NCBI RefSeq assembly: GCF_001517585.1
Contig: NZ_FBYC01000004.1
Span: forward strand, 2,189,501 to 2,253,500
Origin: Roseibaca calidilacus
GTDB taxonomy: Bacteria > Pseudomonadota > Alphaproteobacteria > Rhodobacterales > Rhodobacteraceae
Direction: 5' to 3'
DNA: 64,000 nucleotides
The position numbers and the translations under genes are program-made. Shown piece after piece: positions 18,386-26,986 of the stretch. How positions within the stretch are numbered: position 1 is the first letter of the stretch; each line of letters starts with the position of its first letter. Below the pieces are notes generated by a model, which saw only the letters and a program-made list of their open reading frames with translations, was not told the DNA's origin and made no database searches.

Positions 18386-18457
18386 GGGGATGTTACCTTT
18401 TGCTTGTCATTCGGGCGAGCGTAGTCGCGTGACGTGGACATAAACCCGGCTTTCGGA

Positions 18458-18835
18458 TCAATCAAGCCGATCTGGTGCAGGTGCGGCAAAACGGCGGCGG
18501 TCGCGCTTGTCGGGGCGCGGACCGGCAGATCTGGGGGCCGACAGGTCAGGCGGCGGCGGCGGTGGCGACAGATCGTCATAAAGCGCCTGCGCTTCTGGCG
18601 CGGGGCCACGCCGCGTGCCCAAAGCCAACACCTTGACCACCCGCACCCGCGGGCCAATGGCAAAGGTCAGAACATCGCCGGGGCCGACTTGCGCTGCGGG
18701 TTTGGCAATCCGCGTGCCGTTTAGCCGGACCCCATTCTTGACCAGCCCGGCAGCCACGCTGCGCGTTTTGGCGAAACGGGCGTGCCACAGCCATTTGTCC
18801 ACGCGCATTGTGTCGGGCGTGGCATCAGCTGGCAC
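18458..18835 (-). CDS. S4-domain RNA-binding protein (Hsp15-like)
   Basis: This 125-residue protein has an S4 fold at the start (MRVDKWLWHARFAKTRSVAAGLVKNGVRLNG) and a basic, proline-rich tail (SPPPPPPDLS ... DKRDRRRF). E. coli Hsp15 binds free 50S subunits that carry stalled nascent chains and helps recycle them. Its stop and start sit three bases from the helicase gene at 18839, so the two are probably cotranscribed (helicase first), a pairing seen in many alphaproteobacteria. Confidence 0.9.
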   Translation of the reverse strand: MPADATPDTMRVDKWLWHARFAKTRSVAAGLVKNGVRLNGTRIAKPAAQVGPGDVLTFAIGPRVRVVKVLALGTRRGPAPEAQALYDDLSPPPPPPDLSAPRSAGPRPDKRDRRRFAAPAPDRLD

Positions 18836-18838
18836 AGA

Positions 18839-21622
18839 TCAATCCTTGGCCTTGAACCCCGCAAGGGCGGCGGCGAAGGGGTTGTCCGGGTCTATGCGCT
18901 GCGGCTTGGGGGCTGGCGCGGCCTGTTTTTCGCGCTCAGGCTTGCGCCCGTCGCCCTTCCCGCCCTTGCGCCCATCGCCTTTTGGCTTGCCGCCCTTGGC
19001 ACCTTTGCGCGGGCCGCGCCCTTCGCCCTCGGGCTTGCGGGCCGGGCGCGAATCGCGGCGCGGGCGCGGTGCCCATGTGAAGGTGTAGAACACTTCCAGC
19101 GCGTCGGCGGCGGCGTCTTCTGCGGGTGCAGGGGCCTCGGCCTCGGCCGGCGCGTGGCCTTCGTCACCGGGCATAGCATCCGCGCTGGCGTCATCCGCCG
19201 GGGCCTGCGGATCGGCAGCAGGCGCTGCATCCGCCGGTTTCACCTTTTCGCGCTCGCCCTTTTCGGCGGCATAGCCCAAGCCTTGCATCAGGTCTGCGAA
19301 TTGCTCCAGCGTGGTGCCGGTGATGGACAGCATGTCCGGCGTCGCCTCGAACCCCGCGCGGCTATCGCAGGCGCGCAGCAGATCGGCCAGCCGTTCCAAC
19401 ATGTCGATGCGAATCGCCCGCGCGCCCGCCGGGTGATACCCGGCCATCGTATAATGCGCGCCCGGCACTTCTGTGATATGCGGGATCGTGACCAGACCCG
19501 GCGGCGGGCTTTCGGGGAATTCATCCAACCCCTCATGCAGCGAGCGCAACACCAGCCGCAAGCGCGTGGGCGCCGGTTTTAGCAGCAGCGGCAGGAAAAT
19601 GGTGAACTGCCCGAAACGCACACCATGCTTGCGCAACATGCCGCGCGCATCTTGGTCCAGCGCCTTGATATCATTCGCGATCTGGGCGCGGGGGATGACC
19701 CCCATCGCTTCGACCAGTTGGAAGGCCACACCGCGCGCCAGCCCCGACAGGGTTTCGTCGCGCGACATGTTCAAGAGCGGCTCGAACAGTGCGGCGATCT
19801 TGCGGTCGATGAAATGCTGCAAGCGGCGACGCACCTTTTCGGCCACGTCATGCCCGGCCTCGTCATCGACAAAGGCTTCGACCATCGGGCGCATGGCGTC
19901 ATCAGACCGCACCAGTTTGCCAACGGCAGAGGTGCCCCACATCAACCCGCCCTGTTCGGTGAATTCGAATTCGGTATCCGGGGCGTTGTAGAAGGTATCC
20001 GCGCGCAGATGGAACAGCGGCACCAGTGCGGCGATGGATGCCTGACGCAGAGTTTTCGCTTCGTCCGGGCTGGCGGTTTTGTCCTGCTTGAAGCGGAACC
20101 CTTCCAGACGACCGATCAGCTCGCCCTCTACCGTCACTTCACCCTTGTCGTTCACATCGGCCACAAGGCTCTCCTTCTGCTTCAACCGGCGCAAAAGCAC
20201 AGATGTGCGCCGGTCAACAAATCTTTGTGTCAGCCGCGCATGGAGCGCGTCAGACAGGCGGTCTTCTACAGCGCGCGTGGCCTCGCGCCAATGATTTTCA
20301 TCATCGACCCATGCCTTGCGTTGCGCGATATAGGTCCATGTGCGGATATACGCCAGCCGTTTCGACAGCGCATCGATATCGCCTTCGGTGCGGTCAATGC
20401 GTTTGATGTTCAGCGCCAGCCAATCCGGGTCAACCCGGCCCTGCCCATGAAGGAACTCGAACACGCGGCCCAACAGCCCGGCATGTTCGGTGGGCGAGAT
20501 GCCGCGAAAATCGGGAATGCGGCACACATCCCACAGCAGGCGCAGGTCGCGCGGGTCGCGCAGGCGGTCCTGCACCTCGGGCAGCACCAGCAGCGATTTC
20601 AGCGCGACGACGTCATCCGCGTCGCGCGCGCGGGTCAGCCATTCGTTATTCGTGTGCTGTTCGAGCGAATCCAGAAGCCGCTTGGGAGAGCCGAATTCCA
20701 GCTTGGCATTGCGCCATTGCAGCTTGCGCACGGGCAGGAATTTATGCGTCTCGATCGCTTCGATCACCTCATCGGCCAAGGGGCTGGCCTCGCCCGTCAC
20801 GCCGAATGACCCATCATTCTGGTAGCGCCCCGCGCGGCCTGCGATCTGGGCAAGCTCGTCTGGGTTTAGCATTCGCATCCGCCGCCCGTCGAATTTGCGC
20901 GTGGCCGAAAACGCGACATGCTTTATGTCCAAGTTCAGGCCCATGCCGATGGCATCGGTCGCCACAAGGTAATCGACATCGCCATTTTGATACAGTTCGA
21001 CCTGCGCATTGCGGGTGCGGGGCGACAGCGCGCCCATAACCACCGCGCAGCCGCCTTTCTGGCGGCGGATCAGTTCCGCAATGGCATAGACATTTTCAAC
21101 GCTGAACCCCACGATGGCGCTGCGCGCGGGCATCCGGCTTAGCTTTTTCGAACCTGAATAGCTAAGCTTCGACATCCGCTCGCGCCGGTTGAACTGGACG
21201 CCGGGCACAAGTGCGGCAATCGCGCTGCGCATCGTGTCGGACCCCATGAACAGCGTTTCATGCAGTCCACGGGCATGCAGCAAGCGGTCGGTGAAAACAT
21301 GGCCGCGATCCGGGTCGGCGCAAAGCTGGATCTCGTCAATGGCCACGAAATCGGCGCCTATTTCCAGCGGCATCGCTTCGACCGTGCAGACCCAATATTG
21401 CGTGCGGTCGGGGACGATTCGCTCTTCGCCGGTCACAAGCGCCACGCAATCGGGGCCGCGTAGCGCCTTGATCCGGTCATACACCTCGCGCGCCAGCAGG
21501 CGCAGCGGCAGGCCGATAACGCCTGTGCGATGCGCCAGCATCCGTTCGATGGCGTAATGGGTCTTGCCGGTATTGGTCGGTCCCAGAACCGCCACCACCC
21601 GCGCATTCGCGCGCATATTCAT
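18839..21622 (-). CDS. SUV3-like DEAD/DEAH-box RNA helicase
   Basis: This 927-residue superfamily 2 helicase resembles mitochondrial SUV3 and Rhodobacter MgpS. It has Walker A GPTNTGKTHYAIE near residue 14, a DEAH-like variant IDEIQLCAD, and C-terminal core motifs VATDAIGMGLNLDIKHVAFSA and QIAGRAGR. The last about 150 residues are low-complexity: first Ala/Pro/Asp/Glu-rich, then Lys/Arg/Gly-rich (repeated GKG, GDGRK). Such basic tails usually bind RNA. Its job is probably RNA turnover or remodelling. The start at 21622 (MNMRAN) is used; the second ATG two codons in is possible. Confidence 0.9.
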   Translation of the reverse strand: MNMRANARVVAVLGPTNTGKTHYAIERMLAHRTGVIGLPLRLLAREVYDRIKALRGPDCVALVTGEERIVPDRTQYWVCTVEAMPLEIGADFVAIDEIQLCADPDRGHVFTDRLLHARGLHETLFMGSDTMRSAIAALVPGVQFNRRERMSKLSYSGSKKLSRMPARSAIVGFSVENVYAIAELIRRQKGGCAVVMGALSPRTRNAQVELYQNGDVDYLVATDAIGMGLNLDIKHVAFSATRKFDGRRMRMLNPDELAQIAGRAGRYQNDGSFGVTGEASPLADEVIEAIETHKFLPVRKLQWRNAKLEFGSPKRLLDSLEQHTNNEWLTRARDADDVVALKSLLVLPEVQDRLRDPRDLRLLWDVCRIPDFRGISPTEHAGLLGRVFEFLHGQGRVDPDWLALNIKRIDRTEGDIDALSKRLAYIRTWTYIAQRKAWVDDENHWREATRAVEDRLSDALHARLTQRFVDRRTSVLLRRLKQKESLVADVNDKGEVTVEGELIGRLEGFRFKQDKTASPDEAKTLRQASIAALVPLFHLRADTFYNAPDTEFEFTEQGGLMWGTSAVGKLVRSDDAMRPMVEAFVDDEAGHDVAEKVRRRLQHFIDRKIAALFEPLLNMSRDETLSGLARGVAFQLVEAMGVIPRAQIANDIKALDQDARGMLRKHGVRFGQFTIFLPLLLKPAPTRLRLVLRSLHEGLDEFPESPPPGLVTIPHITEVPGAHYTMAGYHPAGARAIRIDMLERLADLLRACDSRAGFEATPDMLSITGTTLEQFADLMQGLGYAAEKGEREKVKPADAAPAADPQAPADDASADAMPGDEGHAPAEAEAPAPAEDAAADALEVFYTFTWAPRPRRDSRPARKPEGEGRGPRKGAKGGKPKGDGRKGGKGDGRKPEREKQAAPAPKPQRIDPDNPFAAALAGFKAKD

Positions 21623-21643
21623 GGGCCTTGCCCCTTCACGCCG

Positions 21644-22204
21644 TCAGAGCGTCACACCCTGCACAGCCTTGTCCAACCGTTCCAGCGCCGCTTTTACGTC
21701 GTCGCGGTGCGGATGTATAGCATGCACGCGCTGCATCACCTCTAGGGCCTGTTCGGGGTAGCCGAACTCTTCCAGAATGCGGCCAAGCCCCATCATGGCC
21801 AGAAAATGCTGCGGGTTCAGGGCCAGCGCATATTCCAGATCGGCCAAGGCCAACCCCAACCGCCCGGCCATGAACCACGCGGTCGCGCGCGCGTGCCAGC
21901 CTTCGGCAAACTCTGGGGCATGGTCGATCACGGCAGAGAAATGGTCGATGGCGGCGTCGGTCTGCCCTTCGCGCATGGCGTCGCGCCCGCGCTGCAACAG
22001 CAGGTCCACACTGGCAGAGCCGGAGCGCGACCAAAGGCGTGTAATTTGCCGTTCGATCCGTTGCCAGCGTTCTTGGGCCGGGTCGGCCAACCGTTCCAGC
22101 AAAACTTGCGGGTCATCGGTGGGGGCATCTTGCGCCATAAGCGGCGACGCGCCCCAAAGCGCTGCCGCCACGACAAGATTGAGTATGGAAATCCGAACCG
22201 TCAT
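21644..22204 (-). CDS. Periplasmic tetratricopeptide-repeat protein
   Basis: This 186-residue protein has an N-terminal signal peptide (ILNLVVAAALWGASPLMAQ, cleavage predicted after Ala-24). TPR units follow: AIDHFSAVIDHAPEFAEGWHARATAWFMAGRLGLALADLEYALALNPQHFLAMMGLGRILEEFG. It should act as a protein-protein scaffold in the periplasm; the partner is unknown. The start is the ATG at 22204, which places the hydrophobic segment at the N-terminus. It is divergent from the SCP2 gene at 22271. Confidence 0.88.
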   Translation of the reverse strand: MTVRISILNLVVAAALWGASPLMAQDAPTDDPQVLLERLADPAQERWQRIERQITRLWSRSGSASVDLLLQRGRDAMREGQTDAAIDHFSAVIDHAPEFAEGWHARATAWFMAGRLGLALADLEYALALNPQHFLAMMGLGRILEEFGYPEQALEVMQRVHAIHPHRDDVKAALERLDKAVQGVTL

Positions 22205-22270
22205 AGTGAAAGTGTAACGCAACGGCGCTGCGAATCCAGCGCACAAAGATCACAAAACCGGAGCAAACCC

Positions 22271-22558
22271 ATGAGCGAGATCATTACCCACGCCATCAAG
22301 GCCCTGAACGAAAAGCTAAGCGACGGTTTCGACGGTATCGCCAAGTTCCAGATCGAGGGTGAAGGCAGCATCATGCTGGACGAGAACGGCGTGCGCGAGG
22401 GCGATGAAGAGGCCGAGGTTACCATGATCGCCAGCACCGAAACCTTTCGCGGGATTCTGGATGGCAGCGTGAACCCGACCATGGCCTTCATGTCGGGTAA
22501 TCTGAAGATTGAAGGCAGCATGGGTGCCGCCATGAAACTGGGCAGCGCGCTGAGTTGA
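22271..22558 (+). CDS. SCP2 sterol-binding domain protein
   Basis: This 95-residue protein consists only of an SCP2 fold. Signature stretches are FQIEGEGSIMLDENGV and the C-terminal GNLKIEGSMGAAMKLGSAL. Such small proteins bind lipids or acyl-CoA in a hydrophobic tunnel. Its stop overlaps the TTG start of the following hydrolase, so the two are probably coupled and may act on the same lipid. The lipid is unknown. Confidence 0.93.
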   Translation: MSEIITHAIKALNEKLSDGFDGIAKFQIEGEGSIMLDENGVREGDEEAEVTMIASTETFRGILDGSVNPTMAFMSGNLKIEGSMGAAMKLGSALS

Positions 22559-23481
22559 GCGCGCCCTTCCATGCCGATGTGGCCGACGCGCCCCCGCCTC
22601 TGCGGGTGGCGTGGCTGACGGCCAGCGACGGTGTGCGCTTGCGGGCCGCATTCTGGGGCAATGGCGCGCAACCACTTGTAGCCATCTGCCCCGGCCGGAC
22701 CGAGATGGTCGAGAAATACGGCCCAACCGTTACCGACTTGACCGCGCAGGGCTTTGACGTGGCCGTGATCGACTGGCGCGGGCAAGGGCTGTCGGACCGG
22801 CTATCTGATGCGCGCTTGCGCGGTGATGTGCCCGATTTCGCAGATTACCAGAAAGACCTTTGGGCCTATTGGGGCTGGCTGGACAGCTTCAGCAAGCAAC
22901 CGCGCCATATCCTTGCCCATTCCATGGGGGGCTGCATTGCGCTGCGGGGCCTGACCGGCGGGCTGACCGCGCAAAGCGTGGCGTTCAGTGCGCCCATGTG
23001 GGGGCTGAACCTGCCCGCCGCGACAATGGCCGCAGTGGCGCCTTTGACCGCGCTGTTACGGCTTGCTGGGCAGGATAGCTGCGAAGTTCTTGGCGCGGGC
23101 GAGGAATTCGAACTGTGGAACTTTCCGTTCGAGCGCAACGAACTGACCCGCGACCCTGCCCGCTACGCTTGGGCGCAAAACCAACTGCGCACGCATCCCG
23201 AATTGCGGCTTGGCGCGCCAAGTATGCGCTGGCTTGCGGCGGCCCTGCGCGAAATGGCGGCGCTGGATGCGCTGCCTTCTCCGGGCTTGCCTGCGATCTG
23301 CGGGCTTGGCACCGGCGACAAGATCATTAGCCAGAAGGCCATTCGCGACCGGATGGCACAGTGGCACAATGCCAAGCTGACCGAGTATGACAGCGCGCTG
23401 CACGAATTGCTGATGGAACGCCCCGTGGTGCGAGACGATTTTCTGGCACAATGCATTGCCTTGTTTCTAAGCAGGGGCTGA
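22555..23481 (+). CDS. Alpha/beta hydrolase (lysophospholipase/S33-like)
   Basis: This 308-residue serine hydrolase has the oxyanion region VAICPGRTEM, a WRGQGLSDR stretch, the nucleophile elbow AHSMGGC and late Asp/His residues (GTGDKI and SALHELLMER) completing the triad. The overall pattern matches monoglyceride lipase or lysophospholipase L2-type proteins. The proposed start is a TTG whose bases overlap the TGA of the SCP2 gene. A downstream start cannot be excluded, but MSAPFHADVADAPPPLRVAW reads as family-like. Confidence 0.88.
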   Translation: MSAPFHADVADAPPPLRVAWLTASDGVRLRAAFWGNGAQPLVAICPGRTEMVEKYGPTVTDLTAQGFDVAVIDWRGQGLSDRLSDARLRGDVPDFADYQKDLWAYWGWLDSFSKQPRHILAHSMGGCIALRGLTGGLTAQSVAFSAPMWGLNLPAATMAAVAPLTALLRLAGQDSCEVLGAGEEFELWNFPFERNELTRDPARYAWAQNQLRTHPELRLGAPSMRWLAAALREMAALDALPSPGLPAICGLGTGDKIISQKAIRDRMAQWHNAKLTEYDSALHELLMERPVVRDDFLAQCIALFLSRG

Positions 23482-23513
23482 CGGCGGAGCACTCATCCGC
23501 CCAAATAAAATAC

Positions 23514-23529
23514 ATTCGATTATTGCAAT
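23514..23529. promoter_or_regulatory. SqrR/BigR-type operator candidate
   Basis: ATTC-N8-CAAT is one base away from the ATTC-N8-GAAT motif reported for Rhodobacter SqrR, a persulfide-sensing repressor. It overlaps a -35-like TTGCAA (23523-23528), with TATATC 16 bases further on (23545-23550). The downstream genes are exactly those such repressors control. No regulator gene of this family lies in the window. Confidence 0.5.
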
Positions 23530-23580
23530 ATATTTTTAGCTGCCTATATCTTTGCGCAAAGACATATTGGAGACGCCAGC

Positions 23581-24444
23581 ATGAAACCCGAAGTCACCTC
23601 TTTCTTCGACGACGCGACCAACACCATCACCTATGTCGTGCGCGACCCCGAAGGGTCATCTTGCGCGATCATCGATTCGGTGTTGGATTTCGACTATGCG
23701 TCGGGCCGGACCGATACCTCTTCTGCCGATGCGGTCATCGCCTTTGTGCAAGACAAGGGCTACCGGGTGGAATGGTTGCTGGAAACGCATGTCCATGCCG
23801 ACCACCTGTCCGCCGCGCCCTATTTGCAGGAAAAGCTGGGCGGCAAGATCGGCATTGGACATAATATTACCATCGTGCAGGACACGTTCGGCAAAGTGTT
23901 CAACGAGGGCACAGAGTTCCAGCGCGATGGCAGCCAGTTTGACCAGTTATTCAGCGAAGGCGACAGCATCCATATCGGCCAGTTGCGGGTCGATGTGCTG
24001 CACACACCGGGCCACACGCCCGCTTGCCTGACCTATGTCATCGGTGACGCGGCTTTCGTGGGCGATACGCTGTTCATGCCCGATTTCGGCACTGCACGGT
24101 GCGATTTCCCCGGCGGCTCTGCCGAAACCATGTGGGACAGCGTGCAGAAAATCCTCTCGCTGCCGGAAGACACCCGCATCTTCGTTGGCCATGACTACAA
24201 GGCCGAAGGGCGCGACCATTACGCATGGGAAACCACAGTCGGCGCGCAAAAGGCCGCGAATATCCATGTTGGCGGCGGCAAATCGCGCGAGGACTTCGTT
24301 TCCATGCGCACCACGCGCGACGCGAAGCTGGGCATGCCCAAGCTGATCGTGCCATCGCTGCAAGTGAACATGCGCGCGGGCCAGATGCCCGAAGCGGAAG
24401 ACAACGGCACTGTCTATCTGAAGGTGCCGGTCAACAAACTCTGA
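23581..24444 (+). CDS. Persulfide dioxygenase-like MBL-fold hydrolase (Blh type)
   Basis: This 287-residue metallo-beta-lactamase-fold protein carries the metal motif ETHVHADHLSAAPYL, the second His in HTPGHTPACLTYVIGDAAFVGDTLF and a third in FVGHDY. The N-terminus (TSFFDDATNTITYVV) and the insert with MPDFGTARCDFPGG match persulfide dioxygenases of the ETHE1/Blh group. These oxidise glutathione persulfide to sulfite. It heads a run of four sulfur genes (to 25819) with an AT-rich promoter and an SqrR-like site. GGAG precedes the ATG. Confidence 0.92.
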   Translation: MKPEVTSFFDDATNTITYVVRDPEGSSCAIIDSVLDFDYASGRTDTSSADAVIAFVQDKGYRVEWLLETHVHADHLSAAPYLQEKLGGKIGIGHNITIVQDTFGKVFNEGTEFQRDGSQFDQLFSEGDSIHIGQLRVDVLHTPGHTPACLTYVIGDAAFVGDTLFMPDFGTARCDFPGGSAETMWDSVQKILSLPEDTRIFVGHDYKAEGRDHYAWETTVGAQKAANIHVGGGKSREDFVSMRTTRDAKLGMPKLIVPSLQVNMRAGQMPEAEDNGTVYLKVPVNKL

Positions 24445-24511
24445 TCCGCAAGGATCACCAAACGGCGCGCGGGCCCCCGCGCGCCCCTGAAGTCGCGAAC
24501 AGGAAACACAG

Positions 24512-24943
24512 ATGATAGATATGGATTGGGTATGGGGCCTTGTCGGAGGCCTTATGATCGGGACGGCTGCGGCCATTTTCCTGCTGGGGAATGGCCGCAT
24601 TATGGGCGCTAGCGGCATTATCGGCGGGCTGGTGGATCGCAGCGGGCTGTCAAACTGGCAAGAACGCGCGGCCTTTCTGGCCGCACTTGTGGTTGTGCCA
24701 GCGCTTATGCTGCCGCTGTATAACGTAGAGGTGAAGACCAACATCACCGACAATCTGGCGCTGGTTGTCGCGGCTGGTCTGCTGGTCGGCATTGGCACGC
24801 GTTTGGCGAATGGCTGCACGTCGGGCCACGGGGTGTGCGGGATTTCGCGCTTCTCGCTGCGGGGCATGGTATCGACCGTGTTCTATCTGCTGGCAGGCGG
24901 TATCGCGATGGTTCTGTTCCGGCATGTTCTGGGGGTGATCTGA
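24512..24943 (+). CDS. YeeE/YedE family sulfur-compound transporter, half 1
   Basis: This 143-residue membrane protein has four helices and the family motif GTRLANGCTSGHGVCGISRFSLRGMVST, whose cysteine and loop form the thiosulfate/sulfur-handling gate in YeeE/TsuA. The gene is half the size of full YeeE. The second half is encoded by the next gene, which overlaps it by one base (TGATG). Together they should form one transporter that moves thiosulfate or a reduced sulfur species. Confidence 0.92.
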   Translation: MIDMDWVWGLVGGLMIGTAAAIFLLGNGRIMGASGIIGGLVDRSGLSNWQERAAFLAALVVVPALMLPLYNVEVKTNITDNLALVVAAGLLVGIGTRLANGCTSGHGVCGISRFSLRGMVSTVFYLLAGGIAMVLFRHVLGVI

Positions 24944-25377
24944 TGTTGCGCACGATTCTTGCCGCCGTATCGGGCGGGATGTTTGGGGCCGGCCTGCTGG
25001 TTTCTGGCATGACAGACACAACCAAAGTGCAAGGCTGGTTGGACGTGTTCGGCGCTTGGGACCCAACGCTGGCTTTCGTTCTGGGCGGGGCGATCCTGCC
25101 CATGGCGTTGGCTTGGAACATAACCACGCGCCGCGCCCATGCCGTTGTTGGCACGCCGTTTCCGGCGCGGCCCGACCCGAAGCTTGGCCATAACCTTGTT
25201 ATCGGGTCCGTGCTGTTCGGGGCGGGTTGGGGGCTGGTGGGGCTGTGCCCCGGTCCGGCGATTGCGTCGCTCAGTTGGGGCGGGACAGGTGGGATCGTCT
25301 TTATCCTAGCCATGGTTGCCGGTATGCTGGTCGCCAACCCCATTCGCGCGCGGATCGACCAAGTCGCCGCGGCCTGA
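24943..25377 (+). CDS. YeeE/YedE family sulfur-compound transporter, half 2
   Basis: This 144-residue membrane protein is the partner of the preceding half. It has the matching pattern SGMTDTTKVQGWLDVFGAWDPTLAFVLGGA and the second Cys loop GWGLVGLCPGPAIASLSWG. The two-gene form is common next to persulfide dioxygenases and BigR/SqrR regulators in proteobacteria. The start ATG shares its A with the preceding stop, which indicates coupled translation. Confidence 0.92.
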   Translation: MLRTILAAVSGGMFGAGLLVSGMTDTTKVQGWLDVFGAWDPTLAFVLGGAILPMALAWNITTRRAHAVVGTPFPARPDPKLGHNLVIGSVLFGAGWGLVGLCPGPAIASLSWGGTGGIVFILAMVAGMLVANPIRARIDQVAAA

Positions 25378-25393
25378 CCCTTAGGAGACTTGC

Positions 25394-25819
25394 ATGGATA
25401 TCCGCCCCTTGACTGACGGCTACGCCGTAGCGCCCCAGATCGCAGCCGAAGAGGCGGCCGAGATCGCGGCTGCGGGCTTCAAAACCGTGATCTGCAACCG
25501 CCCCGACGGAGAAGTCCCGGCAGAGTTCCAGTCCGACGCCATTCGCGCGGCGGTGGAAGCCGCAGGCATGAATTTTGTGGCAAACCCTGTCATCGGCGGG
25601 GCGATCACGCCCGACAATATCAGCGCTCAAGGTGCTGCCATCGCAGATCAACCCGGTCCGATTCTGGCCTATTGCGCATCTGGCAACCGATCGTCGATCG
25701 TTTGGGCCATGTCACAGGTCGGCACGCGCCCGATTGACGAGTTGATCGCAACGCCCGCCCAGCATGGCTATAATCTGGAACCCTTGCGCCCGTTGTTGGA
25801 AAACCTGTCAAAAGGCTGA
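25394..25819 (+). CDS. TIGR01244-family protein (phosphatase/sulfurtransferase-like)
   Basis: This 141-residue protein has a dual-specificity-phosphatase fold with the active-site loop AYCASGNRSSIVW. In related genomes the same domain is fused to the N-terminus of the persulfide dioxygenase (Blh). Here it is a separate gene at the end of the same operon, 17 bases after the transporter half. Its proposed job is to handle persulfide sulfur from the dioxygenase. Its biochemistry is not settled. Confidence 0.9.
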   Translation: MDIRPLTDGYAVAPQIAAEEAAEIAAAGFKTVICNRPDGEVPAEFQSDAIRAAVEAAGMNFVANPVIGGAITPDNISAQGAAIADQPGPILAYCASGNRSSIVWAMSQVGTRPIDELIATPAQHGYNLEPLRPLLENLSKG

Positions 25820-25856
25820 CCCGGCCGCGGTGCCGCATGGTCCAGTCACAATTTGC

Positions 25857-25886
25857 CAAAGGGCCGCACCTGACCGTGCGGCCCTT
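25857..25886. terminator. Bidirectional terminator between sulfur operon and fliM-like gene
   Basis: An 11-bp perfect stem (AAGGGCCGCAC / GTGCGGCCCTT) has a six-base loop. It lies between the convergent ends of the TIGR01244 gene and the FliM-like gene, overlapping the latter's stop codon. It lacks a long T-run, so it may work partly through Rho. Confidence 0.65.
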
Positions 25887-26955
25887 AGCTTTGCGGCGCA
25901 CCATGCCCGAATTCAGGCGATGCGCCTGAATGCGCTTTTGCAACCGGGTCCGGCTGGGGCGGGTTGGATAAAACGGCCTTGGAAAGGCGCAAGGTCGGCG
26001 CAGACTGAGAATCGCCCTGCCACCCAAGTTTGGGATCGGCAACCAAGCGAACCGCGCGGAACCCACGCGCTTGCCCCAGCCGACCATTGGCAACCGTTGC
26101 TCCGCCCAAAGCGGTCAAGCCAAGTGTTTCCAAAGCCGATTCCGGCACGCGCAGCACATCGCCCTTCGAAAGGGCCAGCGCTTCTTTCAAGGTTAGTTTG
26201 AACCGGCACAGCACCGCGTTCAACGCGACCGGGCTGTTTTCGACCGTCTGGGTCAGACGGTTTTCCCAGTCGTCGTCCTTACCGGGCGCATCGGCATTTT
26301 TCACGACACGGGATGGCAAAACGACGGTCCAATAACCCGTGACAACACCGTTCCCAAGCGACACCTGAAGCTGAAGGATGTTGTAATCCACATCGTCCAG
26401 CACCACGCCCATCGGGCGGCGGTCATCCAGAAACGAGCCGTAAAGAAACCCGCCAATATCTGCCCCTTCGGCCAGATCCGCGCAGCGTTCTTCGGCATGG
26501 TGCAAAAACGCATCCACCATCGGCGCCACCAGCGCGGCATCTGTGCGCGTGGGCAAGCGCGGTGGCCCATCGCTTGCGCCGGGGGGCATGACCTGTCCAG
26601 TGGTCTGCGCCTCTACCAGTGCGGCAAGCAGGGCGGGGCACAGCCAGACCATACCCAGTGCGTCATCCGGCCCATCCAGCAGGGCCAGAAACTGCCCCGG
26701 TTCGGCCATATCCACCAATTCAGCCAGCGAAACGCTGCGGCGCACCACATTCACCACTTTGCCGTCCAAACCGGGATAGTCTGCGCACATCCGCCCAAAG
26801 GCCTGAGACAAGGCCGCCTGAAAGCCGGCCATTTGCTGCGCCGCCTGTTCCCGGTTGCGCCGCGCCATCCGCACCAGCGGGTCGCGTGTGTTGTGGTTAT
26901 GCTGCGCCTGTGCCTGTTCCATACCGCCAGATTCCACCCATACACCCGGCATCAT
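25885..26955 (-). CDS. FliM/FliN C-terminal domain (SpoA) protein, orphan
   Basis: This is a 356-residue protein. Residues about 35-200 resemble the FliM middle domain in outline (FQAALSQAFGRMCADY, MVDAFLHHAEERCADL), and residues about 245-320 form an SpoA domain (NSPVALNAVLCRFKLTLKEALALSKGDVLRVP). The N-terminal CheY-binding peptide of FliM is not recognisable. No flagellar gene is nearby, although some Rhodobacterales carry FliM-like proteins outside the fla cluster. The start is uncertain: 26955 and 26922 are both possible, neither with a clear ribosome site. A motor-switch role is inferred. Confidence 0.75.
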   Translation of the reverse strand: MMPGVWVESGGMEQAQAQHNHNTRDPLVRMARRNREQAAQQMAGFQAALSQAFGRMCADYPGLDGKVVNVVRRSVSLAELVDMAEPGQFLALLDGPDDALGMVWLCPALLAALVEAQTTGQVMPPGASDGPPRLPTRTDAALVAPMVDAFLHHAEERCADLAEGADIGGFLYGSFLDDRRPMGVVLDDVDYNILQLQVSLGNGVVTGYWTVVLPSRVVKNADAPGKDDDWENRLTQTVENSPVALNAVLCRFKLTLKEALALSKGDVLRVPESALETLGLTALGGATVANGRLGQARGFRAVRLVADPKLGWQGDSQSAPTLRLSKAVLSNPPQPDPVAKAHSGASPEFGHGAPQS

Positions 26956-26986
26956 GGCGAAGAACGGTTAGCAAAGCGTGAAGAAA

